Assembly (NCBI GenBank): GCA_017448965.1
Contig: JAFSKK010000016.1
Coordinates: forward strand, 1-53,397
Direction: 5' to 3'
Origin: Bacteroidaceae bacterium
Lineage (GTDB): Bacteria > Bacteroidota > Bacteroidia > Bacteroidales > Bacteroidaceae
DNA: 53,397 nucleotides
This document shows positions 1-8,862 of the stretch, piece by piece. The notes under the pieces were generated by a model, which worked only from the letters and a program-made list of their open reading frames with translations, searched no databases and was not told where the DNA came from. Numbering within the stretch: position 1 is the stretch's first letter; each line of letters begins with the position of its first letter. Position numbers and translations under genes: made by a program.

Positions 1-1439
1 GAGAAGTGGAGGTCGAAGGTGTTCTTGCCGATGTTGCGGATGGTGTTGAAGGTGTTCGACACGGTGAGTTGCGGGCGGTCGAAGTGCTGGCGGACGCGGT
101 TGTTGCCGTAATTCATGGGGGCAGTGCCTGTGCGTTCGGATGAGAGCTGTCCGTCCACGCGGTCGCTGTTCCAGTTGGTGTCGAACTTCAGCACATTGGC
201 CAGGAATCCGTTCTGTGCGTTCCAGTTGTAGCGGGCCTGTACGTTGAGGTTGTTCACCTTCGTCTCGCTGGTCATGGTCTCGGAGGTGAACAGGCGGCTG
301 TCGTCGCTCAGGAAGCGGTCGCCCACGCTGCTGCCCTCACGACGGATGCGGTCGTTGTGGTAGGCGATGTTCAAGCCCAGTTCGGTGTCCTTGTTGGGCT
401 TCTCCAGGTGGTTCATAGTCAAGATGTGGCTGTGGTTGTCGAAGGTGCGCTTCTGCGGCAGGCCGGAGCCACTGGGCATGACGGCACCCGTGGGGCAGAA
501 GGGATAGAGGCTGACGCTGTTGATGCTGGAGTAGTGCTGCGTGAGTTCCTTCGACACGTCATCGCCCGTGTTGTTACCTTTATATAATGTCATGTTCTGG
601 CGGCGCTTGGCGAAGTACATGCCCACGACCTCAGCAGTCCACAAGGGATTCTGGCCGATGGTAGTCTGACCGTCGTCCAACGGACGTCTACCGATGTGCC
701 AGCCGCCCGCCTGCTGGATGCCGCCGCCAAGCATGGTGTTGATGGCTACGGTTCCCTTGGCAGAGTCCTTCAGCTTCAGGTTGATGGCCACGTCGTCGGT
801 GAGTTCCTTGCCTTGCAGCATCTTCACGGGCTGGTGGTTCTCCAAGACCTGCACGGTGGCCACGTCCGAGGCGTTGATGTTGTTCGTGGCGAGTCCGTAG
901 CGGCCTTGCAGGAGGTCCATCTCCTCGACGTAGAACTTCTTGATGGCCTTGCCGTTGTACTTGATGCCGCCATTGTCGGCCACTTCGATGCCGGGCATAC
1001 GCTTCAGCACGTCGCCGATGACGCGGTCACCCTGCTGCTGGTAGGCTCCGACGAGGTAGTTGATGGTGTCGCCGTTCTGCCGAATCTTCTGCGCACGGAC
1101 AGTCACTTCCTTCAGTTCGAAAGTGTGTTCTTCGGCCAAGAAATCAACAGTTTGGGTGCGATTGGGCACCACTCGCGTGAGATTGCCAAAACTCATGCTG
1201 GCAGCGGTCACCATAAGAGAATCGGCATTGCCTACATATTTAATGCTGTAGAACCCTTTCTCGTCGGTGTCAGCAAAACCCTCCACGTTGTCTGTTCCTT
1301 TGAGAGAGAGCATGATGTAGGCTTCCTGTGGGTTTCCCTTACTGTCTTTCACATGACCACTGATGATGGTCTGCGCCTGTGCTGCCACTACGATTGGCAC
1401 TGCAATCAGCATGGTGAAAAGGCATCTGTTCTTGCTCAT
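1..1439 (-). CDS. TonB-dependent outer-membrane receptor, N-terminal part (runs off the window)
   Basis: The reading frame begins at the ATG at 1437-1439 and is open to the window edge, giving about 479 residues of a protein that is usually 750-950 long. Residues 1-22 form a signal peptide ending VVAAQAQ. Residues about 23-100 look like a carboxypeptidase-regulatory-like beta-sandwich (ISGHVKDSKGNPQEAY). Then comes a plug-like region with LKRMPGIEV and KFYVEEMDLLQGRYG, and the start of a beta-barrel. Such proteins sit in the outer membrane and either import ligands with TonB energy or serve as barrel proteins of the OMP_b-brl_3 type. There is no SusD partner in view, so the substrate cannot be inferred. 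It is divergent from the MATE gene across 143 bp. The family is confident; the ligand is unknown. Confidence 0.85.
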   Translation of the reverse strand, partial: MSKNRCLFTMLIAVPIVVAAQAQTIISGHVKDSKGNPQEAYIMLSLKGTDNVEGFADTDEKGFYSIKYVGNADSLMVTAASMSFGNLTRVVPNRTQTVDFLAEEHTFELKEVTVRAQKIRQNGDTINYLVGAYQQQGDRVIGDVLKRMPGIEVADNGGIKYNGKAIKKFYVEEMDLLQGRYGLATNNINASDVATVQVLENHQPVKMLQGKELTDDVAINLKLKDSAKGTVAINTMLGGGIQQAGGWHIGRRPLDDGQTTIGQNPLWTAEVVGMYFAKRRQNMTLYKGNNTGDDVSKELTQHYSSINSVSLYPFCPTGAVMPSGSGLPQKRTFDNHSHILTMNHLEKPNKDTELGLNIAYHNDRIRREGSSVGDRFLSDDSRLFTSETMTSETKVNNLNVQARYNWNAQNGFLANVLKFDTNWNSDRVDGQLSSERTGTAPMNYGNNRVRQHFDRPQLTVSNTFNTIRNIGKNTFDLHF

Positions 1440-1542
1440 GTGTCTTTTATTTTTACGCGTTTGAATAGGTCTTCTATCTATAATAGACACACAAGAAGGG
1501 AAATCAAATACCCCTGTGGACGATTTTTTTTGAAAAAAGTCG

Positions 1543-1550
1543 TAACTTTG
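1543..1550 (+). promoter_or_regulatory. -7 promoter box (TAACTTTG) for the MATE gene
   Basis: TAACTTTG matches the Bacteroidetes primary-sigma -7 consensus TAnnTTTG and lies 32 bp before the ATG at 1583. No good -33 TTTG is seen at the usual spacing; the T-rich stretch at 1524-1532 is too close. Confidence 0.6.
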
Positions 1551-1582
1551 CAGTCAAAAAGCAACAAACGCTAAAGAAAACC

Positions 1583-3001
1583 ATGCAACAAGATAACAGA
1601 ACCAAAGAACTGGGAACGAAGCCGATTGGCGAATTGCTGATAAAGTATGCCGTGCCAGCAGTAGTGGCGATGACAGCCTCGTCGCTTTACAACATGGTGG
1701 ACCGCATCTTCATCGGACACATCCCCGAAGTGGGAACACTCTCGCTGGGTGGCTTGGCAGTCACCTTCCCCATCATGAACCTGAGTGCCGCTTTCGGTGC
1801 GATGGTGGGTGTGGGCAGTTCGACAATGATATCCATCAAGTTGGGACAGAAAGACTACGGAACAGCCGAGCGGGTGTTGGGCAATCTGGTGTCGCTCAAC
1901 GTCATCATCGGTGTGGTTGTGGGGGTGCTCGGTCTCCTCTTCATCGACCCACTGCTGTTGTTTTTCGGAGCATCGGAAAACACGTTGCAATATGCCCACG
2001 ATTACATGTTCATCATTCTGTTGGGCAATGTGGTGACGCACCTCTATCTGGGATTGAACAGCGCCTTGCGAAGCACGGGGCATCCGCACGTGGCCATGTC
2101 GGCAACGATTGCCACAGTGGTCATCAATGCCATTCTCGACCCGCTCTTCATCTTCACTTTCGATTTGGGCATCAAGGGAGCAGCCTACGCGACTGTCCTT
2201 GCACAGATTGTGGCACTCATCTACATCGTATCCATTCTGTCTAACAAAAGAGATGTTATCCACTTACATTCAGGAATTTACGGACTCCAGAAACGCATTG
2301 TGAAGAACATCCTTTCGATTGGCATGTCTCCTTTCGCCATGCAGTTGTGTGCCTGTCTGGTGGTCATCCTCATCAATAAGGGGCTGACTAAGCATGGAGG
2401 TGACTTGGCCATTGCGGCATACGGCATCATCAATAGCGCCACATTCCTCGCCATCATGGTGGTGTTGGGCATCTGTCAGGGTATGCAACCCATTGCAGGC
2501 TTCAACTTCGGGGCGCAACTGCCAGAGCGTGTGGACGAGGTGCTCAGAAAGGCCATTTGGCTGGCCACCATCGTAATGATTGTCGATTTCGTGCTGTGCG
2601 TTTTCTTCCCTCAGTACATTGTGATGCTCTTCACCAACGACCCCGAGCTCTCGGCATTGGCAGCCCGAGGCATGCGCATCATCTGCTGTCTCTCGCCCAT
2701 CGTGGGCTTCCAGATTGTGACGGGCAACTTCTTCCAAAGCATTGGTATGGCGAAACGGAGCATCTTCATGTCCGTGAGCCGTCAGTTGGTGTTCCTCGTG
2801 CCGTTCCTCTTGATATTTCCCGAATTTTGGGGAACTGATGGCGTGTGGGCCAGCATCACCGCTGCCGATGGCGTGGCTGCCATCACCGCCGCCTTCCTGC
2901 TCTGGCACTTCTACCGTAACAAAGCTACGATGCATGCACCACGCACCCGAATGGCCAGCACGTTGAAACGTGTATTCTTCCATAACCGAGTGACACCATA
3001 G
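1583..3001 (+). CDS. MATE family efflux transporter
   Basis: This 472-residue protein has about 12 hydrophobic segments and the MATE layout of two related halves. The opening TKPIGELLIKYAVPAVVAM followed by SLYNMVDRIFIGH is typical of the NorM/DinF-like branch common in gut Bacteroidetes, and the second half contains PIAGFNFGAQ. Family members expel cationic drugs or metabolites in exchange for Na+ or H+ across the inner membrane. The ATG at 1583 lies just downstream of a good -7 box. truA follows 27 bp later on the same strand, so the two may be co-transcribed. The substrate cannot be read from sequence. Confidence 0.9.
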   Translation: MQQDNRTKELGTKPIGELLIKYAVPAVVAMTASSLYNMVDRIFIGHIPEVGTLSLGGLAVTFPIMNLSAAFGAMVGVGSSTMISIKLGQKDYGTAERVLGNLVSLNVIIGVVVGVLGLLFIDPLLLFFGASENTLQYAHDYMFIILLGNVVTHLYLGLNSALRSTGHPHVAMSATIATVVINAILDPLFIFTFDLGIKGAAYATVLAQIVALIYIVSILSNKRDVIHLHSGIYGLQKRIVKNILSIGMSPFAMQLCACLVVILINKGLTKHGGDLAIAAYGIINSATFLAIMVVLGICQGMQPIAGFNFGAQLPERVDEVLRKAIWLATIVMIVDFVLCVFFPQYIVMLFTNDPELSALAARGMRIICCLSPIVGFQIVTGNFFQSIGMAKRSIFMSVSRQLVFLVPFLLIFPEFWGTDGVWASITAADGVAAITAAFLLWHFYRNKATMHAPRTRMASTLKRVFFHNRVTP

Positions 3002-3028
3002 GATGGTTAAGGGTTAACGGTTAGCGCT

Positions 3029-3778
3029 ATGAGGTACTTTATATATTTATCCTACGATGGGGCACACTATCACGGTTGGCAGGTTCAACCCAACGGCATC
3101 AGTGTGCAGGAAGTGCTCAACAAGGCACTCTCCACCCTGTTGCGTGAACCCATCGAAGTGACAGGAGCAGGACGAACCGATGCAGGGGTGAATGCCTCTC
3201 TCATGGTGGCACACTTTGACACAGAAGCCCCTCTCAATTCGCCCAGCGCGTGGGCTGGTCGCTTGAATAAATTCCTTCCTCGCGACATCGCCATCCACAA
3301 AATCATTCCTGTCATACCCGATGCTCATGCACGTTTCTCAGCCACCTCACGCACGTATCATTATTATATTATCACAGAGAAGTCACCTTTCGAGCCGTAT
3401 GCCTACCGCTACCCTCTTCCGCTCGACTTCGACAAGATGAACGAGGCGGCACAGACGCTCTTCGACTACATCGACTTCACTTCTTTTTCCAAACTCCACA
3501 CAGACGTGAAGACGAACAACTGCCGCATCATGTATGCTAAATGGGAACAAGTCTCACCCATCAAATGGGAGTTCACCATCACTGCCGACCGCTTTCTCCG
3601 CAACATGGTGCGCGCCATCGTCGGCACTCTCCTCGATGTAGGTCGTGGTGTGCTCACCATCGAACAATTCCGTACAATCATCGAGAAGAAAGACCGCTGC
3701 TCAGCAGGCACTTCCGTGCCCGGTAATGCCCTTTTCCTCGCCGACATCACCTATCCTGACAATCTTTTCGACCTATAA
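3029..3778 (+). CDS. truA: tRNA pseudouridine(38-40) synthase TruA
   Basis: The 249-residue protein has the TruA family length. It opens with [20 protein letters not shown] and contains the catalytic-aspartate motif [11 protein letters not shown] (aspartate near residue 52), then [19 protein letters not shown] near residues 190-208, which is the conserved C-terminal TruA motif. It isomerises uridines 38-40 in the anticodon arm of many tRNAs. It lies between the MATE gene and an EamA permease, all on the plus strand with short gaps; the downstream gap (3779-3820) contains a copy of the AATCGTAAATTGT-type intergenic repeat. Confidence 0.96.
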   Translation: MRYFIYLSYDGAHYHGWQVQPNGISVQEVLNKALSTLLREPIEVTGAGRTDAGVNASLMVAHFDTEAPLNSPSAWAGRLNKFLPRDIAIHKIIPVIPDAHARFSATSRTYHYYIITEKSPFEPYAYRYPLPLDFDKMNEAAQTLFDYIDFTSFSKLHTDVKTNNCRIMYAKWEQVSPIKWEFTITADRFLRNMVRAIVGTLLDVGRGVLTIEQFRTIIEKKDRCSAGTSVPGNALFLADITYPDNLFDL

Positions 3779-3820
3779 GCCCAATCGTAAATTGTCAATC
3801 GTAAAATAGTAAATGGTCTT

Positions 3821-4741
3821 ATGTGGTTAATTCTTGCATTTCTTTCCGCCTGCCTCCTCGGCTTCTACGACGTCTTCAAAAAGAAGTCGCTCAAGGGTAA
3901 CGCGGTCATTCCTGTGCTGCTGCTCAACACCCTGTTCTCATCGCTGATATTCCTGCCCTTCATCATCCTGTCGGCACAGGGACACATTAGCGAGGACAGC
4001 CTTTTCTACACCCACCAATACGGTTGGGCAGAGCATAAATACATCCTGCTGAAATCGTGCATCGTGCTCGCCAGCTGGCTCTTCGCCTACTTCGGCTTGA
4101 AGCACCTGCCCATCACCATCGTAGGCCCCATCAATGCCACCCGTCCTGTGATGGTGCTCATTGGTGCCCTGACCTTCTTTTCTGAGAGATTGAACCTTTG
4201 GCAGTGGGTCGGTGTCATCATCGCCATGATAGGTCTCTACATGCTCTCGCGCTCCAGCAGAAAAGAGGGCATCGACTTCAAACACAACAAATGGATTGTC
4301 TTCGTGGTGCTCGCCAATGTGCTCGGCGCCATCTCAGGTCTTTATGACAAGTTCCTCATGGCATCGCCCGAAAATGGCGGTGTGGGACTCGACAAGCTCG
4401 CCGTGCAATCGTGGTACAACATCTACCAATTCTTCATGATGCTCACCATGCTCTTCCTCCTGTGGTGGCCCACCCACAAGAAGACCACCCCATTCCATTG
4501 GGACTGGTGCATCATCCTCATCAGCGTTTTCCTCTCCGCAGCCGACTTCGCTTACTTCTATGCCCTCGGACTCGACGGTGCCATGATTTCTATCGTCTCC
4601 ATGGTGCGTCGCGGCAGCGTCGTCGTCAGCTTCCTCTTCGGTGCGATGGTCTTCCACGAGAAAAACCTCAAGTCGAAAGTCATCGACCTTCTCCTCGTCC
4701 TCCTCTCCATGCTCTTCCTGTTTATTGGCAGTCACACATGA
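3821..4741 (+). CDS. EamA/DMT family transporter
   Basis: This 306-residue protein has about ten hydrophobic segments arranged as two EamA-type halves. Residues about 95-130 read LPITIVGPINATRPVMVLIGA, and the second half contains SAADFAYFYALGLDGAMIS and SMVRRGSVVVSFLFGA, typical of drug/metabolite-superfamily permeases of unknown substrate. Its last 20 bp overlap, tail to tail, the end of the transposase-like gene on the opposite strand. No terminator is visible between them. Confidence 0.88.
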   Translation: MWLILAFLSACLLGFYDVFKKKSLKGNAVIPVLLLNTLFSSLIFLPFIILSAQGHISEDSLFYTHQYGWAEHKYILLKSCIVLASWLFAYFGLKHLPITIVGPINATRPVMVLIGALTFFSERLNLWQWVGVIIAMIGLYMLSRSSRKEGIDFKHNKWIVFVVLANVLGAISGLYDKFLMASPENGGVGLDKLAVQSWYNIYQFFMMLTMLFLLWWPTHKKTTPFHWDWCIILISVFLSAADFAYFYALGLDGAMISIVSMVRRGSVVVSFLFGAMVFHEKNLKSKVIDLLLVLLSMLFLFIGSHT

Positions 4742-5909
4742 TTTTCGCTTCGCCCTCAAACGCACAAATCTCTGCAGCAAGGGTGTTGAGATTGTGGAAA
4801 CGACTGTAGTCGCTGTCAGACGGGATGCCGTGAACGTCTCCCATCCTATCGAGATTCCAAGGAGCCAAAATGAGCAAGGCACCATGAGTACAAGCCTCAA
4901 AGCGTGCCCTCTCAGGTTTCCAGAAAGGTCCGATTGGCTCTTGCTGAAGGTGGATGAGGGGAAATCCCCTCTCCAAACAAAGATTCTTCATTTGCAGTTC
5001 TCCTCCTGAAATCCCAGGAGTCACAAGAACTGTACATCCCTCCAGCACAGCGGCCTCCCAGCTGCTGCGCTCCTTGGCATAATCCTCCGTTTCTTCGTAA
5101 GGAAGTCTGCTGATGGGGTGCTTGCGATGACACTGCACTTGCAGCTTCCGAGCCCATCTGACGAGAAAGAGGTTCCCGAAAGCCCCATAGCTGCGTCCCC
5201 CTATCTGTACATGCAGGCAACGCTGCATCACGTTGGGCAACATCCTCCTCAACAAGGCACGCCTCGGATTATCTTGTACATAGGCAATCATCGCTCTACG
5301 GTGACGCTCGTCCAGACACACCGTGTCATCGTAGTTATCATCGAACAGAGGTCTGTGCTGCCGACCGACAAAAGCGTAGTACTCCTGTCGTTGCTTCTGC
5401 GATAAATGACGCACCAACGCGCCCTCAGTATCGTATCGAACCACCTTTTCCCGCAGCCAGGCGGGAGCCCCTTCTCCTCGGCATTGATTCGGCACCAGGC
5501 GATTCACAGATGCTGAAAGCCCGTTTTGAAGTTGCCAATGGCTGGTACATACAGCCTTAAAAGCCTGGATAATATCCCCCAAGCTCCACTCCATGGGTTC
5601 TTTCACTTCGATGACCCCATGAAAATGATCAGGCATACAAACACAGGCAAGCACAGTCACTTTGTTGCCATGCCTCAGCTGCATTTCAGGTATCTGCTCC
5701 CAGAATTGCTGAACAGCAGCACCCAGCGGCATCAACACCAGCCCCTGCTTTCGACCGATATCGGTTGAAAGCACCCCCTGTGCCTCACCCTCGAACTGAG
5801 ACAGCAGACGCTCCCTCCCGCTCACCACCAAAGTGATCAGATAGGTACCACGGCCATGATAGTCGTGACCGGGATTGCGAGGACGATAAGATGAGGATGG
5901 AACAACCAT
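4722..5909 (-). CDS. REP-associated tyrosine transposase-like protein with a C-terminal extension
   Basis: The N-terminal half is a Y1 (IS200/RAYT-type) HUH nuclease. It has GTYLITLVVSGRERL, the metal-binding HFH in MPDHFHGV (residues about 95-97 from the ATG at 5909) and the probable nucleophile Tyr about 210 in AYVQDNPRRA. Such enzymes nick single-stranded DNA at small hairpins. The C-terminal part (about 285-395) is not transposase: VLVTPGISGGELQMKNLC, FPLIHLQQEPIGPFWKP and ALLILAPW suggest a Rossmann-like fold, perhaps DprA/LOG-like (inference). The frame is open up to a TTG at 5930, but the ATG at 5909 is preferred. No terminal repeats of an insertion sequence are seen, so it looks like a resident single-copy gene. 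It overlaps the convergent permease gene by 20 bp. Confidence 0.8.
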   Translation of the reverse strand: MVVPSSSYRPRNPGHDYHGRGTYLITLVVSGRERLLSQFEGEAQGVLSTDIGRKQGLVLMPLGAAVQQFWEQIPEMQLRHGNKVTVLACVCMPDHFHGVIEVKEPMEWSLGDIIQAFKAVCTSHWQLQNGLSASVNRLVPNQCRGEGAPAWLREKVVRYDTEGALVRHLSQKQRQEYYAFVGRQHRPLFDDNYDDTVCLDERHRRAMIAYVQDNPRRALLRRMLPNVMQRCLHVQIGGRSYGAFGNLFLVRWARKLQVQCHRKHPISRLPYEETEDYAKERSSWEAAVLEGCTVLVTPGISGGELQMKNLCLERGFPLIHLQQEPIGPFWKPERARFEACTHGALLILAPWNLDRMGDVHGIPSDSDYSRFHNLNTLAAEICAFEGEAKIMCDCQ

Positions 5910-6053
5910 TTCCGTAGTGCTTATACACAAAAGACCTTCCTGATCTACAGGCGAGTCTATATCTTCAAGACCGCGAAGTTATGCATTTTTGTCGAACAGA
6001 ACAAAAAAACGCCCAATTATTTGCAAGCAAACGAATTATCGAGGATACGAAAT

Positions 6054-6097
6054 CACAGAACGGGGATGTGCCGAGTTGGGCACATCCCCGTTCTGTG
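6054..6097. repeat. Perfect 19-bp inverted repeat with a 6-nt loop
   Basis: Arms 6054-6072 and 6079-6097 are exactly complementary (CACAGAACGGGGATGTGCC) around the loop GAGTTG. Neither side has a long T run, so an ordinary intrinsic terminator is not well supported. It lies about 145 bp upstream of the transposase-like start and could be a REP-like substrate for it (inference). Confidence 0.75.
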
Positions 6098-6269
6098 TTT
6101 TAGCGCAATGATTAATTGACGATAATCTTTTTCTCTGTCCCGTCGGAATAGCGGAGGAAAGAATGGGGGAAAAGTCCATCGCAGAACAAACATAGTGGAG
6201 ATGATTCCACATCCACTTGTGCCTCTACTCCACATCCACTTACATGTTCCTTCCACAAGGGAAGTCGTT

Positions 6270-6366
6270 CATAACTTATGAATATTTGTTCATAACTTAT
6301 GAATAATTATCCGTAACTTATGAATAATTATCCGTAACTTATGAATAATTGTCCATAACTTATGAA
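6270..6366. repeat. 21-bp tandem array, five units, each with a palindromic core
   Basis: Units start at 6270, 6291, 6312, 6333 and 6354, exactly 21 bp apart. The core is CATAACTTATG (units 1, 2, 5), a palindrome around a central C, or CGTAACTTATG (units 3, 4). Spacers are AT-rich (AATAATTATC and similar). A 21-bp period puts every core on the same helix face. Confidence 0.85.
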
Positions 6367-6419
6367 CGAACTCTTGTTGTTTTCGCCTTATCGGCCACAA
6401 CAGACAAAAAGAGGTTCGG

Positions 6420-7730
6420 TCAGAACAGAATCTTCCAGGTGGAGCTGATGCTGTAGCGGTTTTTCATGTAGGGGGAGAAGGTGTGGTAGTAGTCGGCAAT
6501 GATACCCCATGCATAGTTGTCGGTGTCGAGGCATTCGTAGGAGATGCCGAGGCCGAACTCGAACTTGGTTTCGTCGGGAACGGTGTAGGACTTGATGCCG
6601 TCGGTGAGAGTGACGCCGTCCATGATACGTGTGCCAGCAAACACACGTGCGCCAACACGCTGACTTAGGGAGATAGGAGTGCTGAATTTCGCACCTGCAT
6701 CGAGGTGGTAGATGTCGAGGTTGTCGCCTGTGAAGAGATGGTCTTGGCCATATACTTTCATTTGGCAATCGACGGCACGTGCCATCAGTTCCAAAGAGAA
6801 ATAAGGGGAGGTGTGCCATGAGAGGTCAGCACCCACCGCAATGGATGCACCTGTCTTCAGCGTGGCATCGTCGAACTTCACCTTTCGGTTGCCAATTTCT
6901 GTGCCCGCCACAAATGAATAGCCTGACGGGAGGGTATTGAACTTCATCAGACGCAAGACGTCCTTCCGGCGCACTTCGGGCTTGTTGATGGCATCAGCTC
7001 CGAAAATCTTGTCGGTGAGGAAGTAAGCCAGATTGGTGCTCACCATGCCGATGCCTGCACCCATGTAGAGGTCGTTCATCCAATGTTTGTTGTGCTTGAT
7101 GCGAAGCAGTTGTGTGGCCGTAGCGGTGGTGTAACCTCCCACACTGATCCAGGGAGAGATGTAGCCGTACTCGCGACTCAACACGCTGGCCGACACAAAG
7201 GCAAAGGTGGCATGTCCTGAAGGGAAACCACGCTTATCGCTTCGGTCGGGGCGATATTCCTGCACCGTGTTCTTCAGCAATTCAGAGGTTCCAAACGAGA
7301 TGCCCAATGCCATCGCATTGGCCGTGAGCATACGTTCCGTCTTCGAACGGCTCTTCACACCAGCAGCTTTCATCACCCAGTTGGCGACCAACGGGGCACC
7401 TGCCACACCATAATCCACCCAGTTGCACTTGTCGCCCTTTGGCTCGAACTGAGCAGGATGATTGATAAAACTGTGGTCTGTCCATGTGAGCAACAGACCA
7501 CGTGCCAACGGCAATGCGCCATTGATGCCAAACGACATCTCTTTCTTCAGCCTTTTCTCTTCAAACTTACGGATGACTTCTTCCACCTGCTGCTGCCGAC
7601 GCATCTGTTCGTCTGCCTGCATGATGGAATCTATCTGCGCCAGATATGCCGAATCGAGTTGGACGTATTGAGCACGAACGGGCGACAAGAAACAAAAAAA
7701 GGAAAGGGCTATAAGAATGAGATAACGCAT
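6420..7730 (-). CDS. PAP2 family phosphatase with C-terminal outer-membrane-like region
   Basis: The three PAP2 motifs are present: KNTVQEYRP (KxxxxxxRP), PSGH in RGFPSGHATFAF, and KHNKHWMNDLYMG carrying the H-x3-D of motif three. The fold dephosphorylates lipid phosphates such as undecaprenyl pyrophosphate or lipid A. After about residue 270 the protein turns into alternating beta strands with aromatic ends, finishing STWKILF, as in a small barrel or periplasmic beta domain. The start is placed at the ATG at 7730 (MRYLILIALSFFCF, a signal peptide ending PVRAQ). The upstream in-frame ATG at 7754 lies inside the aldolase terminator hairpin and would spoil the signal peptide. Length is about 436 residues. 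Confidence 0.88.
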   Translation of the reverse strand: MRYLILIALSFFCFLSPVRAQYVQLDSAYLAQIDSIMQADEQMRRQQQVEEVIRKFEEKRLKKEMSFGINGALPLARGLLLTWTDHSFINHPAQFEPKGDKCNWVDYGVAGAPLVANWVMKAAGVKSRSKTERMLTANAMALGISFGTSELLKNTVQEYRPDRSDKRGFPSGHATFAFVSASVLSREYGYISPWISVGGYTTATATQLLRIKHNKHWMNDLYMGAGIGMVSTNLAYFLTDKIFGADAINKPEVRRKDVLRLMKFNTLPSGYSFVAGTEIGNRKVKFDDATLKTGASIAVGADLSWHTSPYFSLELMARAVDCQMKVYGQDHLFTGDNLDIYHLDAGAKFSTPISLSQRVGARVFAGTRIMDGVTLTDGIKSYTVPDETKFEFGLGISYECLDTDNYAWGIIADYYHTFSPYMKNRYSISSTWKILF

Positions 7731-7731
7731 A

Positions 7732-7780
7732 GAGAACAAAAAGGGCGCAACCATAGGCTCAAGAACCTATGGTTGCGCCT
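7732..7780 (-). terminator. Rho-independent terminator of the aldolase gene
   Basis: Arms 7743-7757 and 7766-7780 pair over 15 bp (one G-U) around an 8-nt loop. On the minus strand the hairpin is followed by TTTTTGTTC. It begins 26 bp after the fba stop and ends just before the PAP2 start. Confidence 0.88.
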
Positions 7781-7806
7781 CTTATCATGAATGAAAAATT
7801 TGCAAA

Positions 7807-8805
7807 TTACTGAGCGAGCTTACCATCAGAACCAAGAACGTTCACAATCTTGTGGATGTACATCTTCTTCATGTTGTCGCGAGCTGGCTTCAGGTACTGA
7901 CGTGGGTCGAAGTCGCCAGGATGCTCAGCCAAGTGCTTGCGCACAGCAGCAGTCATGGCCAGACGAGAGTCGGAGTCGATGTTGATCTTGCAGACAGCAG
8001 ACTTGGCAGCCTTGCGGAGCTGCTCCTCTGGAATACCGATGGCGGCTTCGAGCTTACCGCCGTACTTGTTGATGGTCTCAACCTCTTCCATAGGAACAGA
8101 AGAAGAACCGTGGAGCACGATTGGGAAGCCAGGAAGCTTCTTCTCGATCTCAGCGAGGATGTCGAATGCCAATGGTGGTGGAACGAGAACGCCGTTCACG
8201 AGTGTGCACTGCTCTGGAGTGAACTTGTGAGCACCGTGAGAAGTACCGATAGAGATAGCGAGAGAGTCGCAACCTGTGCGAGTAGCGAAGTCAATCACCT
8301 CTTCAGGCTTCGTGTAGTGAGACTCAGCGGCAGAAACCTCATCCTCAACACCAGCGAGGACACCCAGCTCAGCCTCAACAGTCACGTCGAACTGGTGAGC
8401 ATAGTCAACCACCTTCTTAGCGAGAGCCACGTTCTCCTCGTATGGGAGGTGAGAACCGTCGATCATCACAGAAGAGAAACCATTGTCGATACAGTCCTTG
8501 CAGAGTTCGAAGGTATCTCCGTGGTCGAGGTGAAGAACGATTTCAGGATGCTCGCAGCCGAGTTCCTTAGCATACTCCACAGCGCCCTTTGCGAGGTTGC
8601 GGAGGATAGTGCCGTTTGCATAGTTGCGTGCGCCCTTAGAAACCTGCATGATGACAGGAGACTTTGTTTCCACTGCAGCCATCACGATAGCCTGCATCTG
8701 CTCCATCGTGTTGAAGTTGAATGCTGGAATAGCATAACCACCAGCAACTGCTCTCTTAAACATCTCGCGAGTGTTCACGAGACCAAGCTCTTTGTAACTA
8801 ATCAT
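7807..8805 (-). CDS. fba: Class II fructose-bisphosphate aldolase
   Basis: The 332-residue protein converts fructose 1,6-bisphosphate to glyceraldehyde 3-phosphate and dihydroxyacetone phosphate with a catalytic zinc. The zinc and catalytic region HLDHGDTFELCKDCID (residues about 92-107) is clear, followed by SVMIDGSHLPYEENV, TVEAELGVLAGVEDE and the later zinc histidines in SIGTSHGAHKF and LHGSSSVP. It is a cytoplasmic glycolytic enzyme. It has its own promoter (-7 box at 8863-8870) and its own terminator, so it is probably monocistronic. Start at ATG 8805 gives the usual ISYKELGLVNTREMF opening. Confidence 0.96.
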   Translation of the reverse strand: MISYKELGLVNTREMFKRAVAGGYAIPAFNFNTMEQMQAIVMAAVETKSPVIMQVSKGARNYANGTILRNLAKGAVEYAKELGCEHPEIVLHLDHGDTFELCKDCIDNGFSSVMIDGSHLPYEENVALAKKVVDYAHQFDVTVEAELGVLAGVEDEVSAAESHYTKPEEVIDFATRTGCDSLAISIGTSHGAHKFTPEQCTLVNGVLVPPPLAFDILAEIEKKLPGFPIVLHGSSSVPMEEVETINKYGGKLEAAIGIPEEQLRKAAKSAVCKINIDSDSRLAMTAAVRKHLAEHPGDFDPRQYLKPARDNMKKMYIHKIVNVLGSDGKLAQ

Positions 8806-8862
8806 AACCTTTAGTTTTTATAGTTGTTAAATAAAGAATATGTTTTTCTCCGAAAACGAATG

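Larger units (their letters stand above)
5910..6419. other. 510-bp gene-free stretch upstream of the transposase-like gene
   Basis: No convincing gene is seen. The region holds a perfect 19-bp inverted repeat and a 21-bp tandem array, listed separately. On the minus strand, about 6117-6200 could encode the tail ending RYSDGTEKKIIVN before a TAA at 6115-6117. This resembles the end of a secreted Bacteroidetes protein and may be a gene remnant, but it is too short to support. Confidence 0.4.

Noticed and set aside
696-1574. Long open frame on the plus strand (292 codons)
   Set aside because: It is antisense to the TonB-dependent receptor, whose minus-strand translation has a signal peptide and recognisable plug motifs; the plus-strand protein has no family features.
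4722-5909. Complete insertion sequence of the IS200 type
   Set aside because: The protein is far longer than an IS200 transposase, and no end structures or second copy are visible, so it fits a resident RAYT-like gene better.
6053-6256. Minus-strand frame of 67 codons in the gap after the PAP2 gene
   Set aside because: It reads through the perfect palindrome and shows no family resemblance; the possible remnant tail RYSDGTEKKIIVN is in another frame.
6270-6366. 21-bp array as a CRISPR array or replication origin
   Set aside because: There are no spacer-length unique sequences, no cas genes, and no dnaA or rep gene beside it; DnaA boxes were not recognised.
7852-8814. Long plus-strand open frame of 320 codons
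   Set aside because: It is the mirror of the aldolase gene, which has clear zinc-site motifs on the minus strand.
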